Positions 32,040 through 40,256 of a stretch of 64,000 nucleotides of DNA are shown piece by piece (the stretch's first letter is position 1; each line of letters opens with the position of its first letter). The stretch lies in NCBI RefSeq assembly GCF_000829695.1, contig NZ_BBNN01000033.1, positions 84,910 to 148,909 of the forward strand, in the 5' to 3' direction. Below the pieces are notes generated by a model. The model saw only the letters and a program-made list of their open reading frames with translations, made no database searches and was not told the DNA's origin. A program made the position numbers and the translations under genes. Source of the DNA: Streptomyces sp. NBRC 110035. GTDB taxonomy: Bacteria; Actinomycetota; Actinomycetes; Streptomycetales; Streptomycetaceae.

Positions 32040-33719
32040 GTGGACCCGGTGATCATCGTCGGAGCGGGGCCCGTCGGGCTCACGCTCGCCCTGGCGCTGG
32101 CACGTCAGGAGGTGCCCTGCGTGGTCCTCGACGAGGGACCGGGCAAGGACGAACCGCGTCCCGCGCGCTCCGTGGTACTGCGCGAGGACACCACGGAACT
32201 CGTGGAACGACTGACCGGTGCGCCGCTCACCCCCGCCGGTTCGCCCTGGGCCGGATGGCGGTCGATGCGGCGCAAGCAGGTGACACACGAGATCGTCTTC
32301 GACGACGCCGAGCCCGGCCCGGTGCACATCGCCCAGCACGTCCTGACCGGCGCCCTGCGCGCGGCTCTCGCCGGCGAGCGGCTCGTCGAGGTCGTCGCCG
32401 ACAGCCGTCTGGACTCCCTCGAACAGGAGCCCTCCGGTGTCACCGCGCACACCCGCGGCCCCGAAGGCACCTGGTGGCGCGGCAGCCACCTGGTCGGCTG
32501 CGACGGCCCCCGCTCCACCGTGCGCAAGCTCCAGGACATCCGTTTCCCCGGCCGCACGGCGGTGGAGCGTCACGCCGTGGCCGCACTGCGCACGGAACTT
32601 CCCTGGCCCCAGGAGGCGTTACTGCACCGGATGCCGCCGTGGCGCACCTCCGGCCCCTTCGCCGGGGAGATCAGCGCGCGCCCGCTGCCGGACGGCGTGT
32701 GGCGGCTGGACTGGCTGATGCCTCCGGGCAAGGAACTGGTCACCCCCGAACTGCTCCTCGCCCGGGTCCGCGAGACCCTGGCCGGCTGGGCCGAAGGCCC
32801 GACCCCCCCGTACGAACTGCTCGACACCGGGGTCCACACCGTCCACCACCGGCTCGCCCGGCGCTGGCGGTCCGGCCGTGTGTTCCTCGCCGGGGACGCA
32901 GCGCACCTGCTCGGCGCCCTGGGCACGCACGGGCTCGACGAGGGGCTCCGTGACACGGACAACCTCGCCTGGAAGCTTGCCCTGGCCTGGCACCACGGTC
33001 CGCACGAAGCGCTGCTGGACAGCTACCAGACGGAGCGGCGGGCGATCGTCGCCGCCCGGCTGCGCGCCGCCGACCAGGCGTTGCCGCTGGTACGGGGCGG
33101 CAAAGGCCTGCGTTCCTACGTCCCCGGCGCCGCCCGCGGTCATGACGCGTTCCTGGCCGAGGGACATCTGGGACAGGGGACGCTGGGCGCGCCGGGCGTG
33201 CACGCCGACTCGCCCCTGACGCCCCCGCTCCTGGAGGGCGAGGTCCCCGTGGACACGCCGGCCGGCGCGCCGGTCACCGATGTGCGGGTCACGGCGGAGG
33301 ACGGCACCTTCGTCCGGCTGCGGGACCGGCTGGGCCGGGGGGCGCTGCTGGTCGTTCTGATCGCGCCGGGCACCGGGGTGTGGGAGCGCAGGCACTGGGT
33401 GTCCGCCGGGATCATGCCCCGGCTCGCGTCGGCGGTGGCGGCACTCCCGCACCCGGCCGAGCTGCTGGTCGCGGAGAGCTATCCGGGGGCGGCGGCCCAC
33501 ACCGTGCTGCTGGTACGCCCCGACGGGCACCTGGTCACGGCGCTGGGCGGAGTCCGTCCCGGATCCCTGTACACGGCGGCCGAGACGGCGGTCGGCGGAC
33601 CGGCTTCGGCTCAGGCGGGGACGACCGGGGCAGCGACGGGGGCCGCCGGTACGGACACCGGGGCAGGGGCTGGGACGGGAGCGCGGACGGAGACCGGGGC
33701 CGGCGTCAGGTCGCGTTGA
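32040..33719 (+). CDS. FAD-dependent aromatic monooxygenase with a TTA codon
   Basis: The 559-residue flavoprotein belongs to the phenol/PHB-hydroxylase-like group: FAD motif VIIVGAGPVGLTLALALARQ at residue 4, the DG-type motif LVGCDGPRSTVRKL near 160, and the second FAD motif GRVFLAGDAAHLLGALGTHGLDEGLRD near 280. A C-terminal domain (about 430-520) resembles the thioredoxin-like extension of such hydroxylases and is followed by a Gly/Thr/Ala-rich tail. It would hydroxylate an aromatic substrate with NAD(P)H and oxygen; the substrate is unknown. I chose GTG at 32040 with AGGGGGC upstream. Leu194 is encoded by TTA (32619-32621), the only TTA codon I found in the window's genes, so translation should depend on the bldA tRNA. 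Confidence 0.85.
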   Translation: MDPVIIVGAGPVGLTLALALARQEVPCVVLDEGPGKDEPRPARSVVLREDTTELVERLTGAPLTPAGSPWAGWRSMRRKQVTHEIVFDDAEPGPVHIAQHVLTGALRAALAGERLVEVVADSRLDSLEQEPSGVTAHTRGPEGTWWRGSHLVGCDGPRSTVRKLQDIRFPGRTAVERHAVAALRTELPWPQEALLHRMPPWRTSGPFAGEISARPLPDGVWRLDWLMPPGKELVTPELLLARVRETLAGWAEGPTPPYELLDTGVHTVHHRLARRWRSGRVFLAGDAAHLLGALGTHGLDEGLRDTDNLAWKLALAWHHGPHEALLDSYQTERRAIVAARLRAADQALPLVRGGKGLRSYVPGAARGHDAFLAEGHLGQGTLGAPGVHADSPLTPPLLEGEVPVDTPAGAPVTDVRVTAEDGTFVRLRDRLGRGALLVVLIAPGTGVWERRHWVSAGIMPRLASAVAALPHPAELLVAESYPGAAAHTVLLVRPDGHLVTALGGVRPGSLYTAAETAVGGPASAQAGTTGAATGAAGTDTGAGAGTGARTETGAGVRSR

Positions 33720-33720
33720 G

Positions 33721-34230
33721 GTGGTGGCCGCTGACGCCTCGACGGTCGACGAGTTGCTGGAGCGGGCCCGCACGGGCTACGAACGCATCGAGGCGGTCCC
33801 CGCTCGCGAGGCCGCCCGCGACGGGGAGACCCTGCTGAGCGGCATCCGCTGTGCGGCCGCCCTGCACGACCGGGACGGGGCCGGTGCCCGGCGCCCTCGT
33901 CGTCGAGCGCAACGGACGGGAGCGGCGTCTCGGCCTTCCGGGGCAGCCATCGTTTCCCGGGGGCGACCGGCGACCGGCCACGACCTGCGCGGCGTCGTGG
34001 TCTGCGACGAGGGCCTCGTCTCCGGCTTGGCCGCCGAGCCCCTGCCCCGGCTGGAACTCCACCGCGCCACCGGCCTGGTCGGTGGCTTCCCGGCCTGGCG
34101 AGCGGCGGGGCTGCCGGTACGGACGCAGGGCACGGGCCCTCAGTACCCGCCGCCCTCCAGGAACTCCGTGTCCTCGCCCTCCTCCTCCAGCGCCCGGCGG
34201 ACCACGCGCAGGGCGAGGCCCTCGGGGTAG
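33721..34230 (+). pseudogene. Rhodanese-like gene broken by three insertions
   Basis: The N-terminal part (STVDELLERARTGYERIEAVPAREAARDG...RCAAALHDRDG) and C-terminal part (GHDLRGVVVCDEGLVSGLAAEPLPRLELHRATGLVGGFPAWRAAGLPV) read in one frame and match single-domain Streptomyces rhodaneses, including the Cys loop CDEGLVSG. The middle does not. VPGALVVERN reads in the +1 frame from 33884, and SHRFPGAT reads in the +2 frame from about 33945. Removing one C near 33881-33882, one G at 33940-33943, and one copy of the tandem 7-mer GCGACCG (33963-33976) restores a continuous rhodanese. The three insertions total nine bases, so the end is back in frame. The natural stop also seems lost, as the frame runs 90 bases into antisense of recX. 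The original GTG start directly follows the monooxygenase. Confidence 0.8.
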
Positions 34231-34979
34231 CCCTTGCGGGCGAGCATGCCGGCGAGGCGGCGGATCCGCTTGTCGCGGTCGAGTCCGCGGGTGGAGCGCA
34301 GCTTGCGGGCGACGAGCTCGCGCGCGGTGGCCTCTTCCTGTTCGGAGTCGAGCCGGGAGACGGCCGCGTCGATCAGCGTGGAGTCGACGCCCTTGGTCCG
34401 CAGCTCCTGGGCGAGGGCGCGCCGTGCCAGGCCCCGGCCGTGGTGCCGGGACTCGACCCAGGCGTCCGCGAAGGCGCTGTCGTTGATCAGTCCGACCTCT
34501 TCGAACCGGGACAGCACCTCCTCGGCGGCCTCGTCCGGGATCTCCCGTTTGCGCAGGGCGTCGGCGAGCTGCTTGCGGGTGCGCGGGGTTCCGGTGAGCA
34601 GGCGCAGACAGACGGCCCGCGCCCGCTCGACCGGGTCCCCCGCAGACTCCTCCCGCCCGGCCCCCGGTGCGGAGGAGTCGTCCCCGTCCGCCGCGGCCGC
34701 CTCGCCGAAAGCCCGGCGTCGGCGCCCACCGCGCGGCCCGCCGTCACGCGAGCCGCTTCCCCGTGAGCTCCCCGCGCGACGGGCCCCGGTGCCGCCCCTG
34801 CGCCGGGTCCCGCCCGCGTCCTCACCGGAGAAGTCGTCGAAGAGGCCGCCCCCGCCGCCGGGGTCCCCATGTGCCCCGTCACCGCGCGCGGCCGGATCGT
34901 CACCGCTTCCGGCGCCCGTCCCCCGCGGGGCGCCGGAAGCGGTGAACTCGTAGTCGGCCCAGTCGGTTCGTCGGGTCAC
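34140..34979 (-). CDS. recX: RecX, regulator of RecA
   Basis: The 279-residue protein has a C-terminal RecX domain (residues about 115-270: VERARAVCLRLLTGTPRTRKQLADALRKREIPDEAAEEVLSRFEEVGLINDSAFADAWVESR, then GLARRALAQELRTKGVD), built from three-helix repeats that bind along the RecA filament and inhibit it. The N-terminal third is a disordered Gly/Arg/Asp-rich extension, common in Streptomyces RecX. It starts three bases after recA and is co-transcribed with it, so it falls under the same SOS control. The 3' end is overlapped antisense by the degraded rhodanese frame. Confidence 0.95.
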   Translation of the reverse strand: MTRRTDWADYEFTASGAPRGTGAGSGDDPAARGDGAHGDPGGGGGLFDDFSGEDAGGTRRRGGTGARRAGSSRGSGSRDGGPRGGRRRRAFGEAAAADGDDSSAPGAGREESAGDPVERARAVCLRLLTGTPRTRKQLADALRKREIPDEAAEEVLSRFEEVGLINDSAFADAWVESRHHGRGLARRALAQELRTKGVDSTLIDAAVSRLDSEQEEATARELVARKLRSTRGLDRDKRIRRLAGMLARKGYPEGLALRVVRRALEEEGEDTEFLEGGGY

Positions 34980-34982
34980 GGG

Positions 34983-36116
34983 TCAGCTCTTGGCCGCGGC
35001 GGCCCTGGACTTGACGGTCTTGGCCGCCGAAGCCGAGGCCGGGACCGAAGCCGCGGCCGAGTCGGTCGGAGCAGCGGCGCCGGCGGCATCCGCGCTCTTC
35101 TCCCCGGCCGGCTCCTCGGGCTGCACGCCGACGCCCAGCTTCTTCAGGATCTTCTTCTCGATCTCGTTGGCGAGGTCGGGGTTGTCCTTGAGGAAGTTGC
35201 GGGAGTTCTCCTTGCCCTGGCCGAGCTGGTCGCCCTCGTACGTGTACCAGGCACCGGCCTTGCGGACGAAGCCGTGCTCCACGCCCATGTCGATCAGCCC
35301 GCCCTCGCGGCTGATGCCGTGGCCGTAGAGGATGTCGAACTCGGCCTGCTTGAAGGGCGGTGCGACCTTGTTCTTGACGACCTTGACCCGGGTGCGGTTG
35401 CCGACCGCGTCGGTGCCGTCCTTCAGCGTCTCGATCCGGCGGATGTCCAGACGCACCGAGGCATAGAACTTCAGGGCCCGGCCACCGGTCGTGGTCTCCG
35501 GCGAACCGAACATCACGCCGATCTTCTCGCGGAGCTGGTTGATGAAGATCGCGGTGGTCTTGGACTGGTTGAGCGCGCTGGTGATCTTCCGCAGCGCCTG
35601 GCTCATCAGGCGGGCCTGCAGACCCACGTGGCTGTCGCCCATCTCACCCTCGATCTCCGCGCGCGGCACGAGCGCCGCGACGGAGTCGATCACGATGAGG
35701 TCGAGGGCTCCGGAGCGGACCAGCATGTCCACGATCTCCAGCGCCTGCTCGCCGTTGTCCGGCTGGGACAGGATGAGGTTGTCGATGTCGACGCCGAGCT
35801 TCTGCGCGTACTCGGGGTCGAGAGCGTGCTCCGCGTCCACGAACGCGACCTGGCCGCCGGCCTTCTGTGCGTTCGCCACCGCGTGCAGGGTCAGGGTCGT
35901 CTTGCCCGAGGACTCGGGGCCGTAGACCTCGATGACGCGGCCGCGCGGCAGGCCGCCGACACCGAGGGCCACGTCGAGCGCGGTCGACCCGGTGGGGATG
36001 ACCTCGATGGGCTCCTTCGACCGGTCACCCATGCGCATGACCGCGCCCTTGCCGAATTGCCGTTCAATTTGTGCGAGTGCGGCGTCGAGCGCCTTCTCGC
36101 GGTCGTTTCCTGCCAT
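34983..36116 (-). CDS. recA: RecA recombinase
   Basis: The 377-residue RecA has Walker A in [19 protein letters not shown] near residue 65, Walker B in [16 protein letters not shown] near 140, the L2 region [26 protein letters not shown], and the usual start [31 protein letters not shown]. The C-terminal tail is long and rich in Ala, Ser and Lys. It forms the filament for homologous recombination and triggers LexA self-cleavage. The ATG at 36116 has GGTGGA upstream. An SOS box lies 165-178 bases before the start. The upstream member of recA-recX. Confidence 0.99.
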   Translation of the reverse strand: MAGNDREKALDAALAQIERQFGKGAVMRMGDRSKEPIEVIPTGSTALDVALGVGGLPRGRVIEVYGPESSGKTTLTLHAVANAQKAGGQVAFVDAEHALDPEYAQKLGVDIDNLILSQPDNGEQALEIVDMLVRSGALDLIVIDSVAALVPRAEIEGEMGDSHVGLQARLMSQALRKITSALNQSKTTAIFINQLREKIGVMFGSPETTTGGRALKFYASVRLDIRRIETLKDGTDAVGNRTRVKVVKNKVAPPFKQAEFDILYGHGISREGGLIDMGVEHGFVRKAGAWYTYEGDQLGQGKENSRNFLKDNPDLANEIEKKILKKLGVGVQPEEPAGEKSADAAGAAAPTDSAAASVPASASAAKTVKSRAAAAKS

Positions 36117-36280
36117 GGGTTCCACCCGATTTGCTTGAGTCGATCGCTTCACGTCAATGACGCTAGCGCCTGCCACTGACAACGCGCCCCGACGCACCTC
36201 CAGCCTGTGGACAACCGAAGCCCATTCCTGCCCCAACCGGGTCGAACCGCTCATCTTCGGGCTCCACCGGCACACTCATG

Positions 36281-36307
36281 AGAATAGATGTTCGATTTTA
36301 GTGTCAA
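36281..36307 (-). promoter_or_regulatory. recA promoter region with SOS box
   Basis: On the minus strand CGAACATCTATTCT (36294-36281) fits the LexA operator with a relaxed right arm, as known for recA of streptomycetes. Eight bases upstream of it, TTGACA (36307-36302) is a consensus -35 hexamer, with TATTCT 15 bases downstream as a possible -10, so LexA bound here would block the promoter. Confidence 0.8.
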
Positions 36308-36364
36308 GCGCGCCACCCGGCACTCCCACGAGTCGTTCACCCTCCGGCAACGCCTCCGGCCGAC

Positions 36365-36391
36365 GGTCCGCTCCGTCGGCCGGAGCGGACC
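36365..36391 (-). terminator. Terminator after the AI-2E transporter gene
   Basis: GGTCCGCTCC (36365-36374) pairs perfectly with GGAGCGGACC (36382-36391), seven-base loop, beginning 17 bases past the stop of the AI-2E-family gene. It isolates that gene from the recA promoter. Confidence 0.8.
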
Positions 36392-36408
36392 GCAGCGGTC
36401 CGCGGCGC

Positions 36409-37707
36409 TCAGGAGTCCTCGGCCCCGAGGGGTGCCGGAGCCGGTCGGCGGTCCCAGAGGCGCCGGGCGCGGACGAGGAGGGGCCGCCGCTCTCCGGAAC
36501 CGCCCTCACCGGAGCCGGAACCGCCCTCACCAGGGCCCGTCCTGCGGTGGCCGTGCACGCGGGGGTCGTCGGTGACGTCGTAGCGCTTCACGTACGCGCC
36601 CATGAACGCCTGGAGGGTGGCGACCGCGGGAATGGCGATCAGCGCGCCGACGGCGCCGAGCAGGGCGGTGCCCATGACGACCGAGCCGAAGGCGACCGCC
36701 GGGTGGATGTCGACGGTCCTCGAGGTCAGTTTGGGCTGCAGCACGTAGTTCTCGAACTGCTGGTAGATCACCACGAAGATCAGCACCCACAGCGCGTACC
36801 AGGGGTCGACCGCGAAGGTGATCAGCATGGGCAGGGCGCCCGCCAGATACGTGCCGATGGTGGGGATGAACTGCGACACCAGGCCCACCCACACGGCGAG
36901 CACGGGCGCGTAGGCCACCTCGAGGATCTCCAGCAGCACGTAGTGGGCCATGCCGGAGACCAGCGCCATCAGCCCGCGCGAGTACAGGTAGCCGCCGGTC
37001 TTGTTCACGGCGATCTCCCACGCGCGCAGCACCTCGGCCTGCCGGGCGGGCGGCAGTACGGAGCAGACGGTGCGGCGCAGCCGCGGGCCGTCGGCGGCGA
37101 AGTAGAACGAGAACAGCCCGATGGTCAGCAACTGGAAGAGGCCCCCGAGGACCTGCGTGGAGACGTCCAGGACGCCGGTGGCGCTGTTCTGCACGTAGGT
37201 GCGCAGCCAGTCGGAGCGGAGCAGGCCCTCCTGGATGTCCACCCGCCGCAGCTCGGTGTGGAAGTGCGTGTTGATCCAGTTGATGACGGAGTCGAGGTAC
37301 TCCGGGAAGTCCTCGACGATCTTTATGATCTGCCCCGCCAGCATGGATCCGAGCAGCGTGACGAAGCCCGCCGCCACGACCAGCACCCCCAGGAAGACCA
37401 GGAAGGTGCCCAGCCCCCGGCGCACCCCGCGCCCGGCCATCCAGCTCACCGCGGGTTCGACGGCGAGCGCCAGGAAGAACGCGATGAGAATGTTGATCAG
37501 CAGGCCGGTGAGCTCGTGGAAGGCCCAGCTGCCCAGCTGGAACAGGGCGATCAGCGCGAGCGCGAGCACCATGGCGCGCGGCAGCCAGCGCGGCATGCGG
37601 GAGCCCGGCGGCGGAGCCGCGCCACCCGCCGGAGGGGCTGGGGTCGGCGGCGTGCCTGACGCGGAGGGGTGCTGGGCTGCCTGCCCTGTCTCTTCAGTGG
37701 GTGCCAC
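36409..37707 (-). CDS. AI-2E family transporter (PerM/TqsA type)
   Basis: The 432-residue membrane protein has seven to eight hydrophobic segments, beginning MPRWLPRAMVLALALIALFQLG and ALTGLLINILIAFFLALAVEPAVSWM-like sequence, and the conserved PerM region FIPTIGTYLAGALPMLITFAVDPWYALWVLIFVVIYQQFENYVLQPKLTSRTVDIHPAVAFGSVVMGTALLGAVGALIAIPAVA. The family includes putative quorum-signal exporters and sodium/proton antiporters; the cargo here is unknown. A Pro/Ala-rich N-terminus and Arg/Gly-rich C-terminus face the cytoplasm. The GTG at 37707 is my best start, but its ribosome site is weak. Confidence 0.88.
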   Translation of the reverse strand: MAPTEETGQAAQHPSASGTPPTPAPPAGGAAPPPGSRMPRWLPRAMVLALALIALFQLGSWAFHELTGLLINILIAFFLALAVEPAVSWMAGRGVRRGLGTFLVFLGVLVVAAGFVTLLGSMLAGQIIKIVEDFPEYLDSVINWINTHFHTELRRVDIQEGLLRSDWLRTYVQNSATGVLDVSTQVLGGLFQLLTIGLFSFYFAADGPRLRRTVCSVLPPARQAEVLRAWEIAVNKTGGYLYSRGLMALVSGMAHYVLLEILEVAYAPVLAVWVGLVSQFIPTIGTYLAGALPMLITFAVDPWYALWVLIFVVIYQQFENYVLQPKLTSRTVDIHPAVAFGSVVMGTALLGAVGALIAIPAVATLQAFMGAYVKRYDVTDDPRVHGHRRTGPGEGGSGSGEGGSGERRPLLVRARRLWDRRPAPAPLGAEDS

Positions 37708-37766
37708 GGGCCAAGTCTCGCCCACGCCGGCGGCAGCCGTCTGCCCTCGGCCCGGCTCTGTGACGA

Positions 37767-37961
37767 TCAGCGCCTTTCGCGGGGGACGTTCATCACGGCG
37801 CAGACCACCTGCCAGACGTCCTTGGCCGCCCAGCCGGCCCCCAGCGCCTCGTGCACGGTGCGCCCGCCGAGTTCCGACATGACGTGATCGCGCGCGAAGG
37901 TGTCGGCGCAGCCCGTGCCGAAGTGCTCCGCCATCCGTTCCCAGAAGACCGTCAACCTCAT
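37767..37961 (-). CDS. DUF3046 small protein
   Basis: This 64-residue protein (MRLTVFWERMAEHFGTGCADTFARDHVMSELGGRTVHEALGAGWAAKDVWQVVCAVMNVP) matches DUF3046, a small actinobacterial family of unknown function usually found beside recA. It is cytoplasmic and predicted helical. It lies 59 bases upstream of the AI-2E gene on the same strand. Confidence 0.9.
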   Translation of the reverse strand: MRLTVFWERMAEHFGTGCADTFARDHVMSELGGRTVHEALGAGWAAKDVWQVVCAVMNVPRERR

Positions 37962-38193
37962 GCCCCCCAGTGTCCCGTCCTCGGAGGCGGGGCGGGACGG
38001 CGACCTCCTGCCGGCACCGCTGTGCGCCTACGGTCGGCGCCCTGCCCGCACCCGGACACCGGACCCGCCCGCCCGCCCGGGCCCCGGCGGCCCGCCCGGT
38101 GACGACCGTCGACGCGCTGCGCGCGCTCATGGTGGACGGCCACACGATCGGCCGGCCCGGCACCGCCCGGCCGGTCTGTCCCTCGGCGCCGTC

Positions 38194-38502
38194 TCACCCG
38201 CCGAGGGCCCGGACTCCCGCCGTCACCGCCACGGCCGCCCCGACGACGACCAGGAACGGGGCGCGCAGCACCAGCGCGACGGAGGCGGCCGCGAGCCCCA
38301 CCGCCCGCGCGTCCAGCACGAGCGTCCGTCCGTCGGCGAAGGTCTGCTGGGCGGTCAGGGCGGCGAGCAGGGCGACGGGCAGCAGGGCGGCGAGGCGCCG
38401 GACGAGCGGCCGCTCGAGGGCGCCGGCGGGCACCAGGAGCCCGGCCAGCTTGACGGCGTAGCAGCCGAGGGCGGTCACGCCGACCGCGATCCAGATGTTC
38501 AA
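38194..38502 (-). CDS. AzlD-family branched-chain amino acid exporter subunit
   Basis: The 102-residue, very hydrophobic protein has four predicted membrane spans (MNIWIAVGVTALGCYAVKLAGLLVP, RRLAALLPVALLAALTAQQTF, RAVGLAAASVALVLRAPFLVVVGAAVAVTAGV), the AzlD layout. With AzlC it forms a two-component exporter for branched-chain or related amino acids (family knowledge). Its start overlaps the azlC stop by four bases, so the two are translationally coupled. Confidence 0.88.
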   Translation of the reverse strand: MNIWIAVGVTALGCYAVKLAGLLVPAGALERPLVRRLAALLPVALLAALTAQQTFADGRTLVLDARAVGLAAASVALVLRAPFLVVVGAAVAVTAGVRALGG

Positions 38503-39293
38503 CGGTTCTCCTCCGCCACGTCACCGCGCGCCGGCGCGTCGCGCTGCTCCGGTACGTCGCCGCGCGGTGTGCCGCTGCGGCGGCCCCGGGCCCACAGGAC
38601 GGCCGGTGCCGCGAGGGCGGCCACCAGAACCGGCACACCGGCGGGCAGGACCGGCAGCAGACCGAGTCCCAGCAGGACGGCGAGCCCGGCGACCAGCCGC
38701 TCGGTGCCGGTCCGCAGCATCGGAGCGAGCAGGGCCAGGAAGACCGCGGGGCCGGCCGCGTCCAGGCCCCAGGCGTCGGTGTCCCCGATGGCCTCGGCGC
38801 CCAGCGCGCCGAGCAGGGTGGTGAGGTTCCACAGGACGTACAGGCTGAGCCCGGTGACCAGGAAGCCGATCCGGGCGCTGCGCCGGGTGGGCTGGGCGAG
38901 GGAGACCGCGGCCGTCTCGTCGATGACCCACTGGGCCGCGAACGGCCGCGCCGCGCGCGGGAGGGCCAGCAGCTGGGACAGGCGCAATCCGTAGAAGGCG
39001 TTCCGCACGCCCAGGAAGAACGCCCCGGCGGCGGCCGTGAACGGGCTTCCCCCGGCCGCCAGCGCCCCCACCAGGGCGAACTGGGACGCGCCGGTGAACA
39101 CCAGCAGGCTGAGCGCACAGGTCTGCAGCAGCGTGAGTCCGCTGCCGGCCGAGGTCACCCCGAAGGCGAATCCGGAGAGTCCGACGGCGACCCCGACCCC
39201 CAGGGCGTCCCGGACCACGGCGCCGTCCGGTTTTTCCCCCGGGGCGTCCCCGGCGCGCGCCGCTGCGAGTGCTGTCCGTTGTTCTGCTGCCAC
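38499..39293 (-). CDS. AzlC-family branched-chain amino acid permease
   Basis: The 264-residue permease contains VGLSGFAFGVTSAGSGLTLLQTCALSLLVFTGASQFALVGALAAGGSPF, the hallmark AzlC segment, and FLGVRNAFYGLRL followed by DETAAVSLAQP. It pairs with the coupled AzlD. The start is uncertain: a GTG at 39293 has GGAG almost touching it, and two GTG codons at 39218/39215 lie just before the conserved VRDALGVG. Either way, the gene begins inside the 3' end of the AraC-regulator frame (overlap 64-139 bases), which is unusual. Confidence 0.88.
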   Translation of the reverse strand: MAAEQRTALAAARAGDAPGEKPDGAVVRDALGVGVAVGLSGFAFGVTSAGSGLTLLQTCALSLLVFTGASQFALVGALAAGGSPFTAAAGAFFLGVRNAFYGLRLSQLLALPRAARPFAAQWVIDETAAVSLAQPTRRSARIGFLVTGLSLYVLWNLTTLLGALGAEAIGDTDAWGLDAAGPAVFLALLAPMLRTGTERLVAGLAVLLGLGLLPVLPAGVPVLVAALAAPAVLWARGRRSGTPRGDVPEQRDAPARGDVAEENR

Positions 39294-40159
39294 GCTCCGG
39301 ACGGTAGGCGGAGCGTGCTCCCCGCGTCTTGTACGTTCTTGCGCTCACGCTGGTAGGCGCCCGGCGGCACTCCGACGATCCGGCCGAAGTGGCGGTTCAG
39401 GTGCGGCTGATCGGTGAACCCGACGGCGACGGCGGCCTCCGACGGCAGCGTGCCCGCGTCGAGGAGCCGGCGCGCCCGCCGTACCCGTGCGTCGGTGAGC
39501 CAGGCGTGCGGCGGCATCCCGTAGGTGGCGCGGAAGGCCCGCAGCAGCGCGAACGGGCCGGTGCCGAGTTCGTCGGCGAGTTGCTCCAGCGTCGGCGGCG
39601 CGGCCATCCGTTCCTCGATCAGGGCACGCGCGCGTGCGGCGGTCCGGGCACCGGCCGTGCGCACCCGGCGCCGGGGCAGCGGGCCGCCGTTCAGCCGGAG
39701 CAGCCGGGTCACGGCCACCCTCAGCAGGGTGTCGGCGGCGAGCGCGTTGCCCTCGTCGGTGGCCCGCAGCACCTGGTGCACCAGGCGGACGGTGTACGGG
39801 TCGTCGAGCACCGGTGCCACGAACCCCGGGGTGCCGCGCAGGGTGGTGGTCTCGGCGGCGATGGCCGCGACCGCCTCGGGCGGCGGGTAGAGCGCGCCGT
39901 ACCGCCATCCCTCGGGCACCCCCGCCCGTCCGGTGTGCGGGGTGTCCGGGTTCACCAGCGCGAGTGTTCCGGCGCCCGCGTACTGGTCGGCCCCGCCGTG
40001 GTGGAAGACCTCCACCCCGTCGGCGATGGCGGCGATGACGAAGTTCTCGTGGGTGTGCCGCACGAACGTCTTGCGGATGTAGCGGGCCCGCAGCAGGTCG
40101 ACGCCGGGCAGTTCGGCGTACTGCCAGTGCCGCGCGCGCTCCGTGCCCGTTTCCGCCAT
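39155..40159 (-). CDS. AraC-family regulator, probable activator of azlCD
   Basis: The 334-residue regulator has an N-terminal cupin (ARYIRKTFVRHTHENFVIAAIADGVEVFHHGGADQYAGAGTLALVNPDTPHTG) and a C-terminal pair of helix-turn-helix motifs (PTLEQLADELGTGPFALLRAFRATYGMPPHAWLTDARVRRARRLL and SEAAVAVGFTDQPHLNRHFGRIVGVPPGAYQRERKN, residues about 195-290). The last 45 residues (from VQDAGSTL) are low-complexity and encoded in a second frame over azlC; homologues that I recall end near YQRERKNVQ, so the extension may reflect loss of the original stop. It heads the azlCD unit and probably responds to an amino acid. Confidence 0.85.
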   Translation of the reverse strand: MAETGTERARHWQYAELPGVDLLRARYIRKTFVRHTHENFVIAAIADGVEVFHHGGADQYAGAGTLALVNPDTPHTGRAGVPEGWRYGALYPPPEAVAAIAAETTTLRGTPGFVAPVLDDPYTVRLVHQVLRATDEGNALAADTLLRVAVTRLLRLNGGPLPRRRVRTAGARTAARARALIEERMAAPPTLEQLADELGTGPFALLRAFRATYGMPPHAWLTDARVRRARRLLDAGTLPSEAAVAVGFTDQPHLNRHFGRIVGVPPGAYQRERKNVQDAGSTLRLPSGAWQQNNGQHSQRRAPGTPRGKNRTAPWSGTPWGSGSPSDSPDSPSG

Positions 40160-40256
40160 GCGGCCATTGTCGCGCGCTGTGGACAGCGCTCCCCGCCGGA
40201 CCACGGGACCACGGCACGCAGGGGGCCGGGCATCCGCCCGGCTCACCCCCGTTGAT

